Part shown: positions 1-11,560 of the stretch, in pieces
Position numbering within the stretch: position 1 is the first letter of the stretch
Layout: the number at the start of each line of letters is the position of its first letter
Source: Ptiloglossa arizonensis
Taxonomy: Eukaryota > Arthropoda > Insecta > Hymenoptera > Colletidae
Reading direction: 5' to 3'
Length of the DNA stretch: 64,000 bases
Assembly: GCF_051014685.1 (NCBI RefSeq)
Contig: NC_135058.1
Span: 7,726,811-7,790,810, forward strand
The notes under the pieces: model-generated
What the model was told of the DNA's origin: nothing
What the model saw: only the letters and a program-made list of their open reading frames with translations
Databases searched by the model: none
Translations under genes and position numbers: made by a program

Positions 1-3000
1 TGGTACATCGTCACTCCTATAATCATTCTCGTAGGAGGTTTCACCTTCGTTGAAAGTATTTTCAGATCCGGAAGCATCTATATTTTCGCCGTATAAATTT
101 TCCAAATCATCCTTCGCCTCGATCTCTTTAACGTTCGAGACATTGTTTCTATCCTTCTCCGATGAAGCTTCGACTTCTTCTTCGTGTGCTTTCACCAAGT
201 ACAATTCCTTTTCTTCGTCGCTGCCCGTCATAGATCGCAATTCAGGCAAATGTTTCGTACGATGATTTTCCATTTCGGTATTACTCGACGCATCCTCGGG
301 TATCCGATTAGTTTCGGTCAAGAGTCCTCCGTATCGTTCGTTATCGGTCCAAGGATTGTAACGCGAAACCGATCCTTGGGTCAAACGACGTAGGATCGAA
401 TCCCCATTCGCGCCTCGAAGATGTGCTTCGCTACTCGTTTCGGTATTCGAACTATTCGGAATATCCGATTCGTTGTCTCGGATTAATGGTCTCGCAGATA
501 TTACCCTCCATTCTTCGAGATTCGAATCACCTTTTGCAGATTCATTTTCATTCGATTGTGCTCCGCGCGTTTCGTTATGTTTACCACTTGAACGATCGTG
601 GCCACCGTACTTATTTGTCCGCGATACATCATTCACCTGGACACCTCCGACACTTACATCTTTTATCGCGAGCGAATCGGACGATGACTCTTCGCTTTCT
701 TCGCTGACATCATTACTCTCAGTCGTTTCGATACTCGCTCCAGGTCGCCCTTCGTACGCTTCTTTCGCGTTTAAACGACGCGCGATCGATTCCTCCTCGG
801 CCAAAGAAGCTATATCATTCTTTTTAGAAAAGATATTGTTTTCCCAGTCTTGCAACGTTTGAGTAGAACCGTTCAGGTTCGATAATAATTTCGAAACACG
901 ATTCCCGACCGAGGAATCTCCCTCGAAATTGCGTCCCTTTAATTTCGACGAGTAAAGTTCATTCCTCGTCGCGGGGACCGTTTCGTTCTCTTCTCTCACC
1001 TTGTCATTTCTTTCATCGTTTTCCAGCGACGAATGACTAATCCTCTCGAAATTATGGCGCCCAGACAAATGATCAACTACACTCTGCCCCATTGTTTTCC
1101 GTTTCTCTAATTCTTCCTCTGATCCCTGACTAATTGTAGCCGGTGATATACGACCTTTTCTCGGGGTATCGCTGTTACCAATGAATTCGTAGCTCGAAGT
1201 AGGGTACGAGATGGATAACTGTTCCAAGTTCGAACCGTTTTCGACACTTTCAGCCCCTTGCGTCTCGGTTAGTTTATTTTTAATTAACGATTCGACCGGC
1301 GAAATATGAATGTTTAAATGTTGTGCCGTTTCTCTCCCTTCTGTTGCTGCAGATGATTCTTCTAAGACGTTTACCGCCGATTTTTTGGACTCGATTTCTG
1401 GAATCCAAGATACCGCACTCTTTGCAGATCCTTTACTTTTCGTAGATATCTTATCATTTTCATTCAAATCGTTACTATTTAATTTATCGATTATCGACCT
1501 CATATCGTCAACGAACAATTTTCTAGAATCCAATTTTCGGTTTAATTCGCGTATCGCGGATTCGTCTTCCTTCGTCGCGTGCTCCAACCATGGAGAAGTT
1601 CCAAAAGATGAGACTTCAGATTCCTCTTCAGATTCAACGGCAGGAAGAATTGTTTTATTTATTCTTGCGGGTAGTTCTCGACTGTCATAATTTTCATTAA
1701 TCTTGTCCACTGCAGATTCTTTTCCCAAGGATACACGATGTCCATTCGCCATCTCGTTCCCTCTCTTTTTTTCTTCGAAATTATTCAACGCTCTCAAAAT
1801 CTCGTCGACTCTCGATTCTCGAGGCTTCCAATTCAAACTCGATTCACCTCCTGCAGTTCTCGTCCTTTCGTCTTCGTCTTTCTGTTCTTCTCCCGCATCG
1901 CTAACTAATCCTTCGTCGTATCTTGCAAGTGCATCGATTCCAACTGGAACTTGTGGCTTAATTTCGACCTCTCGTTCATTTTCGTATTCGTTTCCTCTAC
2001 CAACTAATCCTTCACCGTGTTTTGTAAGTGCATCGACACCATTCCGACCGACTGGCTTGGTTTTCACTTTTCGTTCATTTTCCAAATCTTCTCCTACACC
2101 AGTAACCAGTCCCTCGCTAAATTCTTCAAGTAAATCGATTCCATCAGGAATACGTAGCTTAGCTTCACCTTCTCTTTCATTTTCGGATTCTTCTCCTACA
2201 CTATTAACCAACCCCTCGCTATGTTCTCCAAATGCATTTATACCAGGAACAGGTGACTTAGTTCCAATTTTTCGTTTCCTCTCGTTTTCTTCCGTCACAC
2301 CGGTAACCAGTCCCTCGTTGTACTTTGCAAATGTATTTTTTCCAAAACCGATTCTCCCGTGACCTAATCTCTCGAGCGTCTTCGAGTCCCGTAAATCACC
2401 CAGGTCTTCGTTCCCTCGCGTAGATTCTTCGTTTCCGTTTAACCCGGAATCACCGATCCGCTCGTTGGTTGGAACATTTGCGACACGTGACTCATAGAAA
2501 TCCATGCGCGAGCCTCGTGTGTCGATTTTCCCCTGATTATCAACACCTGTCGTCGCGCCGTATCTTATAATCGCACTTGCGCCAACGTCGCTGTCGACGT
2601 TCGCGGTAGATTGCACTTCAGATGTGTCAGCTTCGCTTGACTGATGCGCTCCGTTTTCATCTCCTATTTCCGCCATTTGCGCCTCGCTGTTCGCAACAGG
2701 GAATACGTCTTCCACGAAATCAGTGACGCTCGGTGCGCTCATGATTGCCGACAAGTTTGTCGTCTGATCGCGCACAGTTTCATCTTCGTGCCCGGAATTT
2801 CTTAACGTTTCACTGGCTGTATCTTCAGCTGAAACATCATCCGTAACCCCATCCCGCATTGTATTTAATTTCTTTGTTGATTCAGCCTCGTTCTCGGCTC
2901 GTGTGACGAATTCACGATTCTCGTCGCGAGTGTCGTATACGTTATCTTCCAAGGTCGTGTCGTTTTCTTCGTAAGTTCCATCAGTCTCGATCGGTGCTCG

Positions 3001-5475
3001 ATACGAGTCTTCTTCCAAATTTTCACGATTTTCTTCCTCTATCGATTTGTCTTCGTTCAATCGATTCCATTCATTGTTATACTCTTCTTCGTTGTTAAAC
3101 TCCGGCCAGTGATTCTTGTTTCGGAGCGAGTAGTTGTCCGCCAGCGATGTCTCGTCTTCGTTCGCAGATTCCGGTTCGATCGGTAGATTTATTTCGAGCT
3201 CGAACGTTAACGTTTCATCGTCGTCCAAGTCACCGCGCTCCCATTTCTCGCGAAGCGTGTCTTTACCGTTCTCTTTATCCTCATTTCCCGATATTGTATA
3301 TTCCTGGTCGGTGATCGAAAATTCTTGGCCCGATGCAATTTCGCGCTCCCCCTTTGCCAAATTTTTGCTTTGATCCGTCGGTTCGTCGGTGTTCGGCACC
3401 TCCGAGGAATCGCGATGGTTTACATACAAACCTTTCCGCGCGTTCTTGACACCGATGTTCGAGAAACGCTCTTTATATCGTTGATCGTCGCCGGCAGCGG
3501 CTGAGTCAACGAACCGTTGATTCCCGTACTCTTCGTCTTTTGCGCGGTTCCTTTTCTCCTCGCTGGGCTCAACTTGTTCCCGCTCTTTCGACAACTTGTC
3601 CACCAGCTTTGAAAACAAGCCACCGCTTTCCTCCGTTCGTGACTCCTTGTACGGGATATCTCTATTTATTATTTCTACGGCCGTATCCGAAGGTGTCCAC
3701 TCGGCTTTGGTATTCACGACCGAATCGATACCGTCACGCTTTTCATTCTCCGTCCATGGAATATTGTGTTTCTCGCTCCTCCACGGTTCTCTTTGCTTCG
3801 CCGTTTCATCCCGTATCTCTTTCGCAGACGTTGATTCCTCTTCAATACTCTCGCGATGTTTCACACGGCCGTGTTTATTCGCCTCCGCGTGCGTGTGAAT
3901 TGATGTTTCAGCTGCGCTCTCGTGTTTATCATATTTTTCATGAATATTTTCACGAGTGTCTATCTCTGCGGATTCGTCGATTCGCGGAGAATTCAGCTCA
4001 AGATTTATAACACCGTCGTTGGGTTTCTTTCCGTTCTTTGTTCCGTGCGTGTTCGCGCGATCGAGTCCCTCTTCGCTCGATTCCAAATAACCGTGTTCGC
4101 GATCATCGTCATCGAACGTCCAATCACCGTTCTCCGGTTCCGAAATTTCGTACGTTCCGGTTATCGAAGGATGCCTATCGTGCTGTACCCTCGGAACGAG
4201 AACAAGTTTCGAATCGGTCGGAGCCTCGCGTTCGTATCCTCTCGATTCGAATATCTCTTGGTGGTCCGTTCGACCCGTTTTATGGAATTTGCGTTCGTAC
4301 GATGGATTCTCGGTTCTTCCGTCTATCGCTTCCTTTGCCAATCGTAGTATCATTTCCCTAAATTTCGGCTCCTCGAACTCTCGTCCCCCGTGAATCCCTG
4401 TGTACGCGTTTCTGTCGTTCGAGCGATCGAGATACAAGTCTTCGTGGTTCGTATCGCTCGACGGACGAACGTTTCCATCGAAATCGGGTTCCTTGTCCAA
4501 AAAACTGATAGGATCGTACTCTTTGTTGCGCGCGTCCCCGTTGAACGTACGTCCAATGTGTGCTTCCAATTTCGCCAGCAAGGAACGAGGATCGGTAACG
4601 AACTGAGGTTTATTCTTCTCGGGTCTTCGATTCTCTAAAACGTTATCGAGCGTATTTGCGTTCGAAAGTGCGCTCTCGTCGTACGATGGGTTTCTGTCGT
4701 TGTATTTTTCGTACCTGATACTCCCGAACGATCGTTCGCTCGTCGAATCGTCGTCGTTTTCGCGCGAGTCTTCCAAATACCGCGCAGGATGGATTTCGTA
4801 TCGGGAGGTGTGCTCGGTTTCTTCGTTCGGTATCTCTTGGTGTTCCCCGGGCCACGATCGCGAATCGTCGGAATATTCCCCGTTCGAATCGAACCTCCGT
4901 TGCGAAAATCGATGTTTCTTTAACCCGGGAAGGCTACTTTGTTTCTCGATAAGTTTCTTATCGCCGTTCGCTCCGCTCGAGGTTTCGATATTCCAAGTAT
5001 CGGAGTTTCCATCGGTCCACAAGTCGTTCGACGATCCATGAATCGGGTGTCCGCGATACCGAGACCGTGAATGTCCCTCCTTTCTATGCGTTTCCGTTTC
5101 GTGGTTCTTCGGGGACGATTTGTACAACGATTTGCTGAGAATCTCCATGCTGTTCGGCGAGACGAAGAAAAACCAATCAGGACCGAAGAAGTTTCCGTTA
5201 CCGTCCGATCCGACGTGGTTCAATTTCGCCTTGGTGTTCGCGATTATGTCGTCCATTTCGATCGCGTGTCTCGAAGTTCTCGCCAGGCTCGATTCGTCAT
5301 CGATTCCACCGATTGTTGCCTTCGTGGCTGGTTTCGAATCGTGGTAATCCCAGCTCGATCTTCGACGACGAAATTCACGTCCCGTTTCGCGGAGAGCGGA
5401 ATCGATCTCTCTCGATACTCGTCTCAGCCGGGAAATTACCGGAGGCGGTGTTTTATTCTTCTCGAAGTCCGTTCT
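1..5475 (-). CDS. Exon 2 of a giant secreted acidic disordered protein (3' end outside window)
   Basis: Read on the minus strand with plus-strand triplets beginning at positions 1, 4, 7 and so on, there is no stop from 5997 down to 1; the last 5,475 bases give 1,825 codons (residues 105-1929 when joined to exon 1). The protein is hydrophilic and dominated by E, D, N, S, R, K and G, with almost no hydrophobic stretches, so it is probably disordered. I found no cysteine codon in this frame between 5475 and 1, while the same frame above about 5690 has several, which helps place the exon start. The chosen acceptor (CACAG before AGA-ACG at 5475) is in phase 0, matching the donor of exon 1; its pyrimidine tract is weak, so nearby alternatives such as 5574 or 5628 remain possible. 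Basic RRRR lies at residues 140-143. Five EGLV repeats lie near residues 1146-1309. No known domain is recognised and the function is unknown. The long intact frame and acidic, cysteine-free composition argue strongly for real coding. Confidence 0.85.
1861..2352 (-). repeat. Five tandem 33-34 residue 'EGLV' repeats inside the giant protein
   Basis: Translated on the minus strand, this part of exon 2 holds five copies of a degenerate unit. The shared pattern is G-(I/V)-(D/N)-A-(L/F), about five residues, EGLV, a glycine-containing turn, then E-x-E-N-E-R-(E/K) and a K-P or K-x-P stretch. EGLV anchors begin at codons 2314, 2215, 2113, 2011 and 1912, so the period is 99 or 102 bases. The reading frame is kept while the residues between anchors drift, which suggests selection on the protein. 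Each copy alternates a short hydrophobic patch with an acidic linker, as expected of a spacer or binding array. I do not recognise the unit. Confidence 0.8.
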
Positions 5476-6920
5476 CTGTGCAATTCCAAGGATTGTATCG
5501 GATCGGTGCATAAATTTCGCGTACGAGAAATTTCCGTGAAACGTGTGTACCGAACGTTGCGGAATCTCCGCGATCTTGCGCACACGGGACGCGTCGAGAG
5601 TGTATTGTCGCGAAATTTGAACTCGATGCTTGCGAGAATGTTCCAGTTTCGGTAAACGTGGCTTTCGAAACGATTTTTTCCTCGAAATGCAATTGCTCGC
5701 GTTACTTCGCACGGTGAAACGTGTGCTGGAAGCGTACAAAAGTTTATCTGTAATTATCTCGCACGTATGTGTGTTTGTGCAATTCCTCGAGAATGAGAAA
5801 ACGTCGCGCGAACTTTGCGTCGTGGTTTCTTGAAATTGGTTTTTACAGTTTCTACGTTTAATTCGGAATTGACGAGTGCAACGACTGTTGAAACTTAAAA
5901 GCTCGTGTGTAACGTTTATCGGTAGATTTTTCATAGAACATCTTCCCTTCGAGATGCGAAGTACAGGTGTAAATTTTGTCGCGTCTTTGCGCTCACTCTA
6001 CGTATATGTAGAATCGTATTGGCACTTATTGTTGTGTCAATAATACGATAAAATATTGCGATTGATTCGGTTATACGGGTAAACCGAGGAAATTATGCAT
6101 CGATTCGATAATGTAAAATTATATTTACGAAATTGGGGGAAATTCGCGGTAAGTGTATTTAATTCACAATTTCTGACGTATTCCACATCAATTTTGGCGA
6201 TTGTTTGGAATTGTTATTTTCGTACGTACATCGATTAATCGTATCGAGGGGTAACTCGAACGTACGAAATTACGCAGGAACGAAATTTCGCTCTCGTTAT
6301 TATTCAGTAGCAAACATTGTCGAATTTGGTACACCCGAACAATTTTTTACTCGTATCACTTATCGATGCAATCTAAAGTAACACAAAAACGAAAAGTATA
6401 TCGTTCTGTATTTTTTTCACCGACGTCGACAGACATATCGTACAATAAACATCGAGAGAAATCACTTGAATGATAAAAAGAATCGTTGATATACAAACAG
6501 TCAACTTTACGGTGTAAAATTTAAAGAACGAAATTTTATCGTTAATGTGAACGATTGCATCGACTCGGTACATTCGAAACAACGCCAATCGATCGTATTA
6601 ATTTAATAACAACCACGGTCGTAAGATTCTACGTTTCGAGATACTTTGTTCATTCGCGACGTGTCGCTCGAGAAACATTAAAACCAACCGAAACAGAATA
6701 AAGCTCGTTTCCTCGCGTAAGATCGACAAACATATTACACGCGATGGTATCAGAAACGCTTGAAAGCGTTACGGGAATACTTGTATCTATATTTACGAAG
6801 ATTTTCCCGAACGAAAAATTAAGTTTACGAGGGAGAGAGAAAATAAAGTGTCTGCCGTGTTTGAAGCACGTTGCACGATGCCGAGGAACCTTTGATCCTC
6901 GACAGCGTGTCCAAACATAC
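5476..6920 (-). other. Intron of the giant secreted protein gene
   Basis: This 1,445-base stretch separates the signal-peptide exon from the giant exon, with GT at 6920-6919 and AG at 5477-5476 on the minus strand. It is more AT-rich than exon 2. The exon 2 frame stays open into it up to a stop at 5998-6000, and an ATG lies at 5934, but the extra residues (with several Cys and no acidic bias) do not resemble the rest of the protein. No other gene is seen here. Confidence 0.6.
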
Positions 6921-7232
6921 CTGACTGCCGGCGATGCCAAGAAACAACCCTCCCCAATCAGTTCCGCTCGAAGCATCTCGCGTTGATGTCGTTCCCCAAG
7001 ACCTTAATCCATTCCCGTTGGCGCGTGATTTCTGATGTCCAACCTCGAAAGAACGCCTCGCTCGGCGGTCGCTCAAAAAACCCGCTTCACCGGCGGCGTT
7101 CACTTGTTCGCTCGAGGTTTTACGATCCACCCCTACCTCGTCTCGCTCGTTGAACTCTCGGCGTCCAAATTTCGACGAGACGACACCCGAGTAGAAAAGA
7201 AACGACAAACAAAGAATCGCTCGTGTCTTCAT
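6921..7232 (-). CDS. Exon 1 of the giant secreted protein: signal peptide and basic linker
   Basis: The ATG at 7232 opens 104 codons. Residues 1-20 form a typical signal peptide: basic start (MKTR), hydrophobic core with L, F and V, then small residues (VVSS) before K21. The rest is polar, has no cysteine, and carries a furin-like RRARR at 56-60 and the segment WGGLFLGIAGSQ at 93-104. The exon ends in CAG|GTATGT (GT at 6920-6919), a near-perfect donor, after a whole codon (phase 0). The frame runs on past the donor to a stop at 6825, but gains cysteines there, which fits intron. An in-frame GTG codon lies upstream at 7253, but ATG 7232 gives the better signal peptide and sits 49 bases past a TATA box. 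Joining to exon 2 is inferred from phase, strand and shared composition; a transcript would prove it. Confidence 0.72.
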
Positions 7233-7280
7233 CTTCGCCGAAACATCGGCCACTCGTTTCCGTCGTCGTAAAACCGTCGA

Positions 7281-7287
7281 TTATATA
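7281..7287 (-). promoter_or_regulatory. TATA box of the giant secreted protein gene
   Basis: The minus strand reads GGTATATAATCG here. It ends 49 bases before the ATG at 7232, which would put transcription start near 7255 and leave a short 5' leader. A clean TATA box is usual for strongly or tissue-specifically expressed insect secretory genes. No clear initiator motif was found. Confidence 0.5.
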
Positions 7288-8718
7288 CCATTTCCAGCAA
7301 TTGTAAAAACAGTCTGGATGCGTTCATGGAACACGAACGAATGTTGTTCCAGTGCACAATGCGTACGGCTCCGTTTTCGTTGATTTGATCCCTATCCGCG
7401 TGCAACGTTGTCGTTGTACATCGTTTTGCCGACTTGTCTTGAGTTTTGCGAGCAATTGTCTACAATTTGCGTCTCTCTCGCGTTGAATACGGTAGATTGT
7501 TACGTAGCGGACGGTAACGACGAGTGTCGCGCGAATCGGAAAGGAATTTCAAAATTGTTCTCTTCGACGAATGGAAAATACCGATACTGTTTTTCCTCCG
7601 AATGGGATGAAGTTTTACGAGTTTGTCGATAGATTATCGCTGATTTTTGCAGGTCGATAAATTGTAGGCCGTGAATCGTCCGCAAGGTAAAATACTCGGT
7701 ACGATCGCTGCGAATATGTATAGAGCAGGAAAAATTTCGGATACCTGACTTCGTATTGTATCTTCGGGTACTCCGTGTGGGTGTTCTGGGTTTCAGAATT
7801 ATCTATACGAAACGTATCGACCGGAAAAACTCGCGAAAAGAAACGAACGAGTCGATGAACCGGGTGTGTCCCATAATACGGGACACGAGCAATTTTATTT
7901 ATTCGTGTGTTGGAAATATTTCCTGAATCCAATACACGACTTCGGAATGGATGATATTACGAATTAATTTTCATCGTATACTCGGTAATATTGCAGTATA
8001 AATGATACGTACGAGTAACGAGGAGACGTGCTCGAATTTTAATCGAAGTAAGTGATCCACATATCGACCATCGTTTCTAAATAAAAGCTCAGAGATTCTA
8101 GTATCGCAAAACGCATTCCGTAATTAACTTTGTGTTCTGTGTAACAGAAGTAATGTACGCGAAACAATTAATTCGTAATTGAATCGATAACGGAATACTG
8201 AAAACGATCGCGATCAAAATGTCACGATTTTCTTATCCGAATCGGTGACCTTGCAAGACCGTACTCGTCGAACTCGACCACTCGTAGATTCGACGCCCGT
8301 GTACATCGTCGAACGTAAAATTTCATTCAAGCGTAAAGTTGAACGTTTCCGAAAATTGAGCTTTACGAAGCGTTGCAACCGTTCGATGGCTAATATTCTT
8401 TAATATCGGTAATATCCTTGAACGCGTTCACCTCTCACCGTTTCCGTGAATATTTCCAAGTACTTTCACGACGTTATATTTGTTCCGTTTATTATATTAT
8501 AAAACCTAGGGAAATACTCGTGACAAGTTTCCAAGCATTCGTAGGAAACTCGAAACAAAAGCGAAACGTTACGTTGCGTTCTTTCCTTGTATAAAGTTTA
8601 TTTAATACGTAGTTAGTGCCTAACACAACGTTCCGCGGCAGCGGCGAGCAATTTCATTCTAAGGCGGAACGCTTTTCACCGCTCGCGTCTAACGCAGCAA
8701 CCTGCGTTTCATTTACAG
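7288..8718. other. No gene seen: upstream region of the giant gene and TMTC1 intron
   Basis: This AT-rich stretch lies between the minus-strand promoter and the first plus-strand TMTC1 exon in the window. It must hold the 5' regulatory region of the giant gene and is probably also TMTC1 intron. The only structure noted is a short perfect hairpin at 7866-7886. I searched by eye for N-terminal TMTC exons and found none. Confidence 0.5.
7866..7886. repeat. Short perfect hairpin GTGTCCC-N7-GGGACAC
   Basis: Seven-base perfect arms flank a seven-base AT-rich loop. It lies about 600 bases upstream of the giant gene. The same GTCCC/GGGAC core forms another hairpin at 46185-46199, so it could be a remnant of a transposon end or a binding site for a dimeric protein. 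No target-site duplication is evident. Confidence 0.4.
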
Positions 8719-8840
8719 CAACAGAGGCACCCGCCTCTTCTTCTTGGTTGGATGTTCCTGGTACTGCCGTTCCTGCCCGCATCCAATCTTTTTATTACCG
8801 TTGGATTCGTCGTCGCGGAACGAGTACTGTACATGCCGAG
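8719..8840 (+). CDS. Tmtc1: TMTC1 exon (membrane segment with PFLPASNLF and [10 protein letters not shown])
   Basis: This is the first TMTC1 exon visible. It starts after TTTACAG and ends at CCGAG|GTAATA, giving 40 codons plus two bases. The residues include the family signature PFLPASNLF, then [15 protein letters not shown], which is nearly invariant in TMTC proteins at the end of the membrane domain. TMTC proteins are multi-pass endoplasmic reticulum membrane proteins with a GT-C type fold and lumenal TPR repeats; TMTC1-4 transfer O-linked mannose to cadherins and protocadherins. The exon begins at a whole codon, so the preceding exon (N-terminal membrane domain) must end in phase 0; it is not seen in 1-8718 and probably lies left of the window. 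An open frame in another phase overlaps here and is a shadow. Confidence 0.93.
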
Positions 8841-9577
8841 GTAATATTCATTTTTGACCGTTCTTCGTAATTTGGAAACCGAATCGCTGTTTCACGCGCG
8901 AATAAACAAATTAAATCAAAATTTGAAGGAGTCGGTTGCTCCGTATCTTCGAGTAAAGATAATTCCTCGACGGTCTTCAAAAGTGAGCTACTGTGTACAT
9001 TTTCCGCGAGAAGGAAATGAAATGAAAAATTCAACAGTGAAGAGATATTTTCCGTTTACAGAGTTATTTTTCAGCTATATGAACTTCAATTCTATTCTAC
9101 GATTGTATTTTAGCGATTTTCGTACAATTCTTAATAATTCCTTCGAACCGAAACTAATAGAAATCTTCTCCAGTAATCATTGTTTCTGATGAAAAACTGT
9201 AAACTGTTTATATTCGTACGATATTTTTTTCTTACTTCAGGTCCTAAATATACCTCCTGGAATATAAACATAGAATTAAAAGTTACCATATATACTATGT
9301 AAATTCTCAAAGTTTAGTCAACCATTTCACGCGCACCCTGTACGTTGCTACTCTACGTGACCAAGCAATGTTAATTTCGAAATAAAAAGTTCGGTGCGGT
9401 TCGTTACTACAAAGGATGTTTCGTAAAATGTGAGCGTTAATTTACTCGATACGTGTTTACATTCAGATTTTTTCACTAACTTTTAATTAACTTCCGAAAC
9501 ACTTACGTTTCTAAATAATAGTCGTATTTTATCGTGTCTTACAACTTCGATGCTAAGAAACCTGAACGATGTTGCAG

Positions 9578-9742
9578 CATTGGATGGATCCTTTTGGTCG
9601 TATACGGGATGCAAATCTGCTGGACAGCGATTCCACGGAGAAGAAGTTTGATAACAGCTGGAATTGCGCTACTTTTGATCTTGGGATGTTACAAAACGGT
9701 CCATCGGAATAGAGACTGGACATCCAGAGAAACTCTACTCAG
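9578..9742 (+). CDS. Tmtc1: TMTC1 exon (last membrane segments, start of lumenal part)
   Basis: The exon starts after GTTGCAG and ends at CTCAG|GTAAGT, a consensus donor. Its first base completes the serine of MPS-IGW. It encodes two hydrophobic segments (around ILLVVYGMQICW and ITAGIALLLILGCYK), then a polar stretch ending DWTSRETLLR. The last part matches the family pattern W-x-S-R-E-x-L-(F/L)-R-(S/A)-G that leads from the membrane into the TPR array. It joins in phase 2 to the exon at 11561. The surrounding introns (737 and 1,818 bases) are AT-rich. Confidence 0.93.
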
Positions 9743-11560
9743 GTAAGTCTAAGAGGATTTGAATTGAAACCGTCTCGAACAAGTGTATATCTTTCGTACG
9801 ATTTAATTAGTTTCGTACGTCTTATTATCGTCTCAATGCGCGCTAATTATTCGCCATAGTGACACAGACTGTCGTAACATTGTGCCGATAACGGGCACGT
9901 TTTAAATAGAACGGAAAATGTTCAAAGAAACTTTGCTCGCGAACGAATGCTCGCAAGCGACAACGACGCGAACTAACATTTTCTATCGAACAGGGATTTT
10001 TTCAAAAAATACCACCTCTCCTGAAACGCGTAAGAAATTTATAGCCGTCGGCCATCGTGAAATTCTTCGAGTAACATGTGGATACTTTTACGATAAGTTT
10101 CGAAATATTTTCTTAATTTCGCGTGTAACTATACTTTCCTTCTGTAATAAAAAATTACTGCGAGTTCTATAAAAGTGTAAGGAGAATTTTCGCGAAAGTG
10201 GGTCAGTACCTAGGGAGTTTAATAACTAGACTTTAACAAGTCGGAAAAATTGGACGTCGCGAACGAAAATAAAAAATTATTAGTATTGTGAAAATTCTTA
10301 AACACAGAAACCTACTTCGCTTTGCTTTTTACCGCTACAAATCGTATGCTCTTGCGCATAGTACCGCTACGTGTAAACACGGGTTTAAAATTTAGTAAAC
10401 ATCAGGATTTCTCGAATGAAAATTTCAGTAACACGAAAACTCTTTTACTTTTAACTTTGCAACTGTTTTTTAGGAAAAGAAAACGCAACCAGGAGTTTAA
10501 TATACACAGCAGAGAATTTTTATTCCGACTTGTTTTCGCTTCGTAAAAGTCAAAGCGCGTTCTGATAAGTAGCACACGCCGTATTATACTATTTGCATCG
10601 TCGAGGCTGAAAAACATACAAAAACCCGACCCAAGGATTCGATGCTTTGCTCCAATTTCTCAAATTCTTTAACTATTCTGCTTATATTTTCTAATTCACC
10701 CGAAACACCGTTACAGACTGCCGTTGTTATCGATACACTTTTAATTTTCTCACACAGTTGAAACTGCATAAAATTCCCTCGTATATACGACCACATAGAT
10801 CAAACATTGCTATCTGACAAATAAAACTCGTACATCCGTTCCAAGTTCCCTAACACGCTCCTTGTACTTAAAGAAAGCAAAAGAAGAAGTAAACGATCAA
10901 AATCTAAACATTTAAAAATACCATTGTAAAAATCTTCCCGTTGTACCTTGAATAATCTCCATAAATATCCCGTCTGTCAACCCGTCGCTCAAGTTTCGCG
11001 CAATTTCCAATGAAAATATTGACGAACGAACGAAGGAACGAACGTGAACGCATAATTTTTCTTCCATAAATAGTTCGATTTCGCTCGAAACGAGTCCGTA
11101 CAAATCTACATACTCGACGCTTTCGTGGAATCTCTCCCCGAGCCAAAATAAAAAGAAAAAGAGAAAAAAAAAGAAAAAGAAAGAAACGTCCAGGAATTCT
11201 CGGGTTAACGATATTCGCTGGTCGGTCATTCGCACCGGTGTAAGCCTAGTTCGCGAGGGAGGTTGGGATTTATCCCCACCCGGTCGAAATTCGCCAAATC
11301 GCAAAGTAATTCCGCGAAGATTTACGGCTGGATCTCCGTCACGGCTCGAACAACGCTCGTGGCGCGGTGCCAGCCTCGTACTTACACGTATGACCGAAAG
11401 TTGTGCAGAAGCAATTGGGGCGTGCGCGACGATACGAAACGTAACTATCGCAGATAACGGGTGTGACGAGAGAAAGAGCAAAGAGAATCACCTCGCGTCG
11501 CGGTCGCGCTCGAAGAAGGGGCCGAATGGTCTCGTTTGACCCGGAATCGCCTTGTTGCAG
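9743..11560 (+). other. TMTC1 intron, 1.8 kb, no gene seen
   Basis: GT at 9743 and AG at 11559-11560. The left part is AT-rich; the right part (from about 11000) is GC-richer with an A/G-only tract at about 11148-11185. No conserved coding is recognised; open frames on the minus strand around 10912-11481 contain long homopolymer-like phenylalanine runs from that tract and are not credible genes. Confidence 0.7.

Noticed and set aside
1703..2362. A 219-codon serine- and proline-rich plus-strand frame
   Set aside because: It is the antisense of the acidic repeat region of the giant minus-strand exon; GAA/GAC-rich coding on minus gives TTC/GTC/TCG on plus, which reads as serine- and phenylalanine-rich frames without stops.
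5476..5997. Upstream extension of the giant exon with an ATG at 5934
   Set aside because: The frame is open, but this part encodes several cysteines and no acidic bias, has no signal peptide, and a better first exon with a consensus donor in the same phase exists at 7232-6921.
6825..6920. Extension of the signal-peptide exon to a stop at 6825 as a 136-residue single-exon gene
   Set aside because: A near-perfect donor CAG|GTATGT lies at 6921/6920, and the extension brings in cysteines and a changed composition. A short unspliced form cannot be fully excluded.
8616..8870. An 84-codon plus-strand frame covering the TMTC1 exon at 8719
   Set aside because: It is in the wrong frame; the frame giving PFLPASNLF and [10 protein letters not shown] with matched splice phases is the real one.
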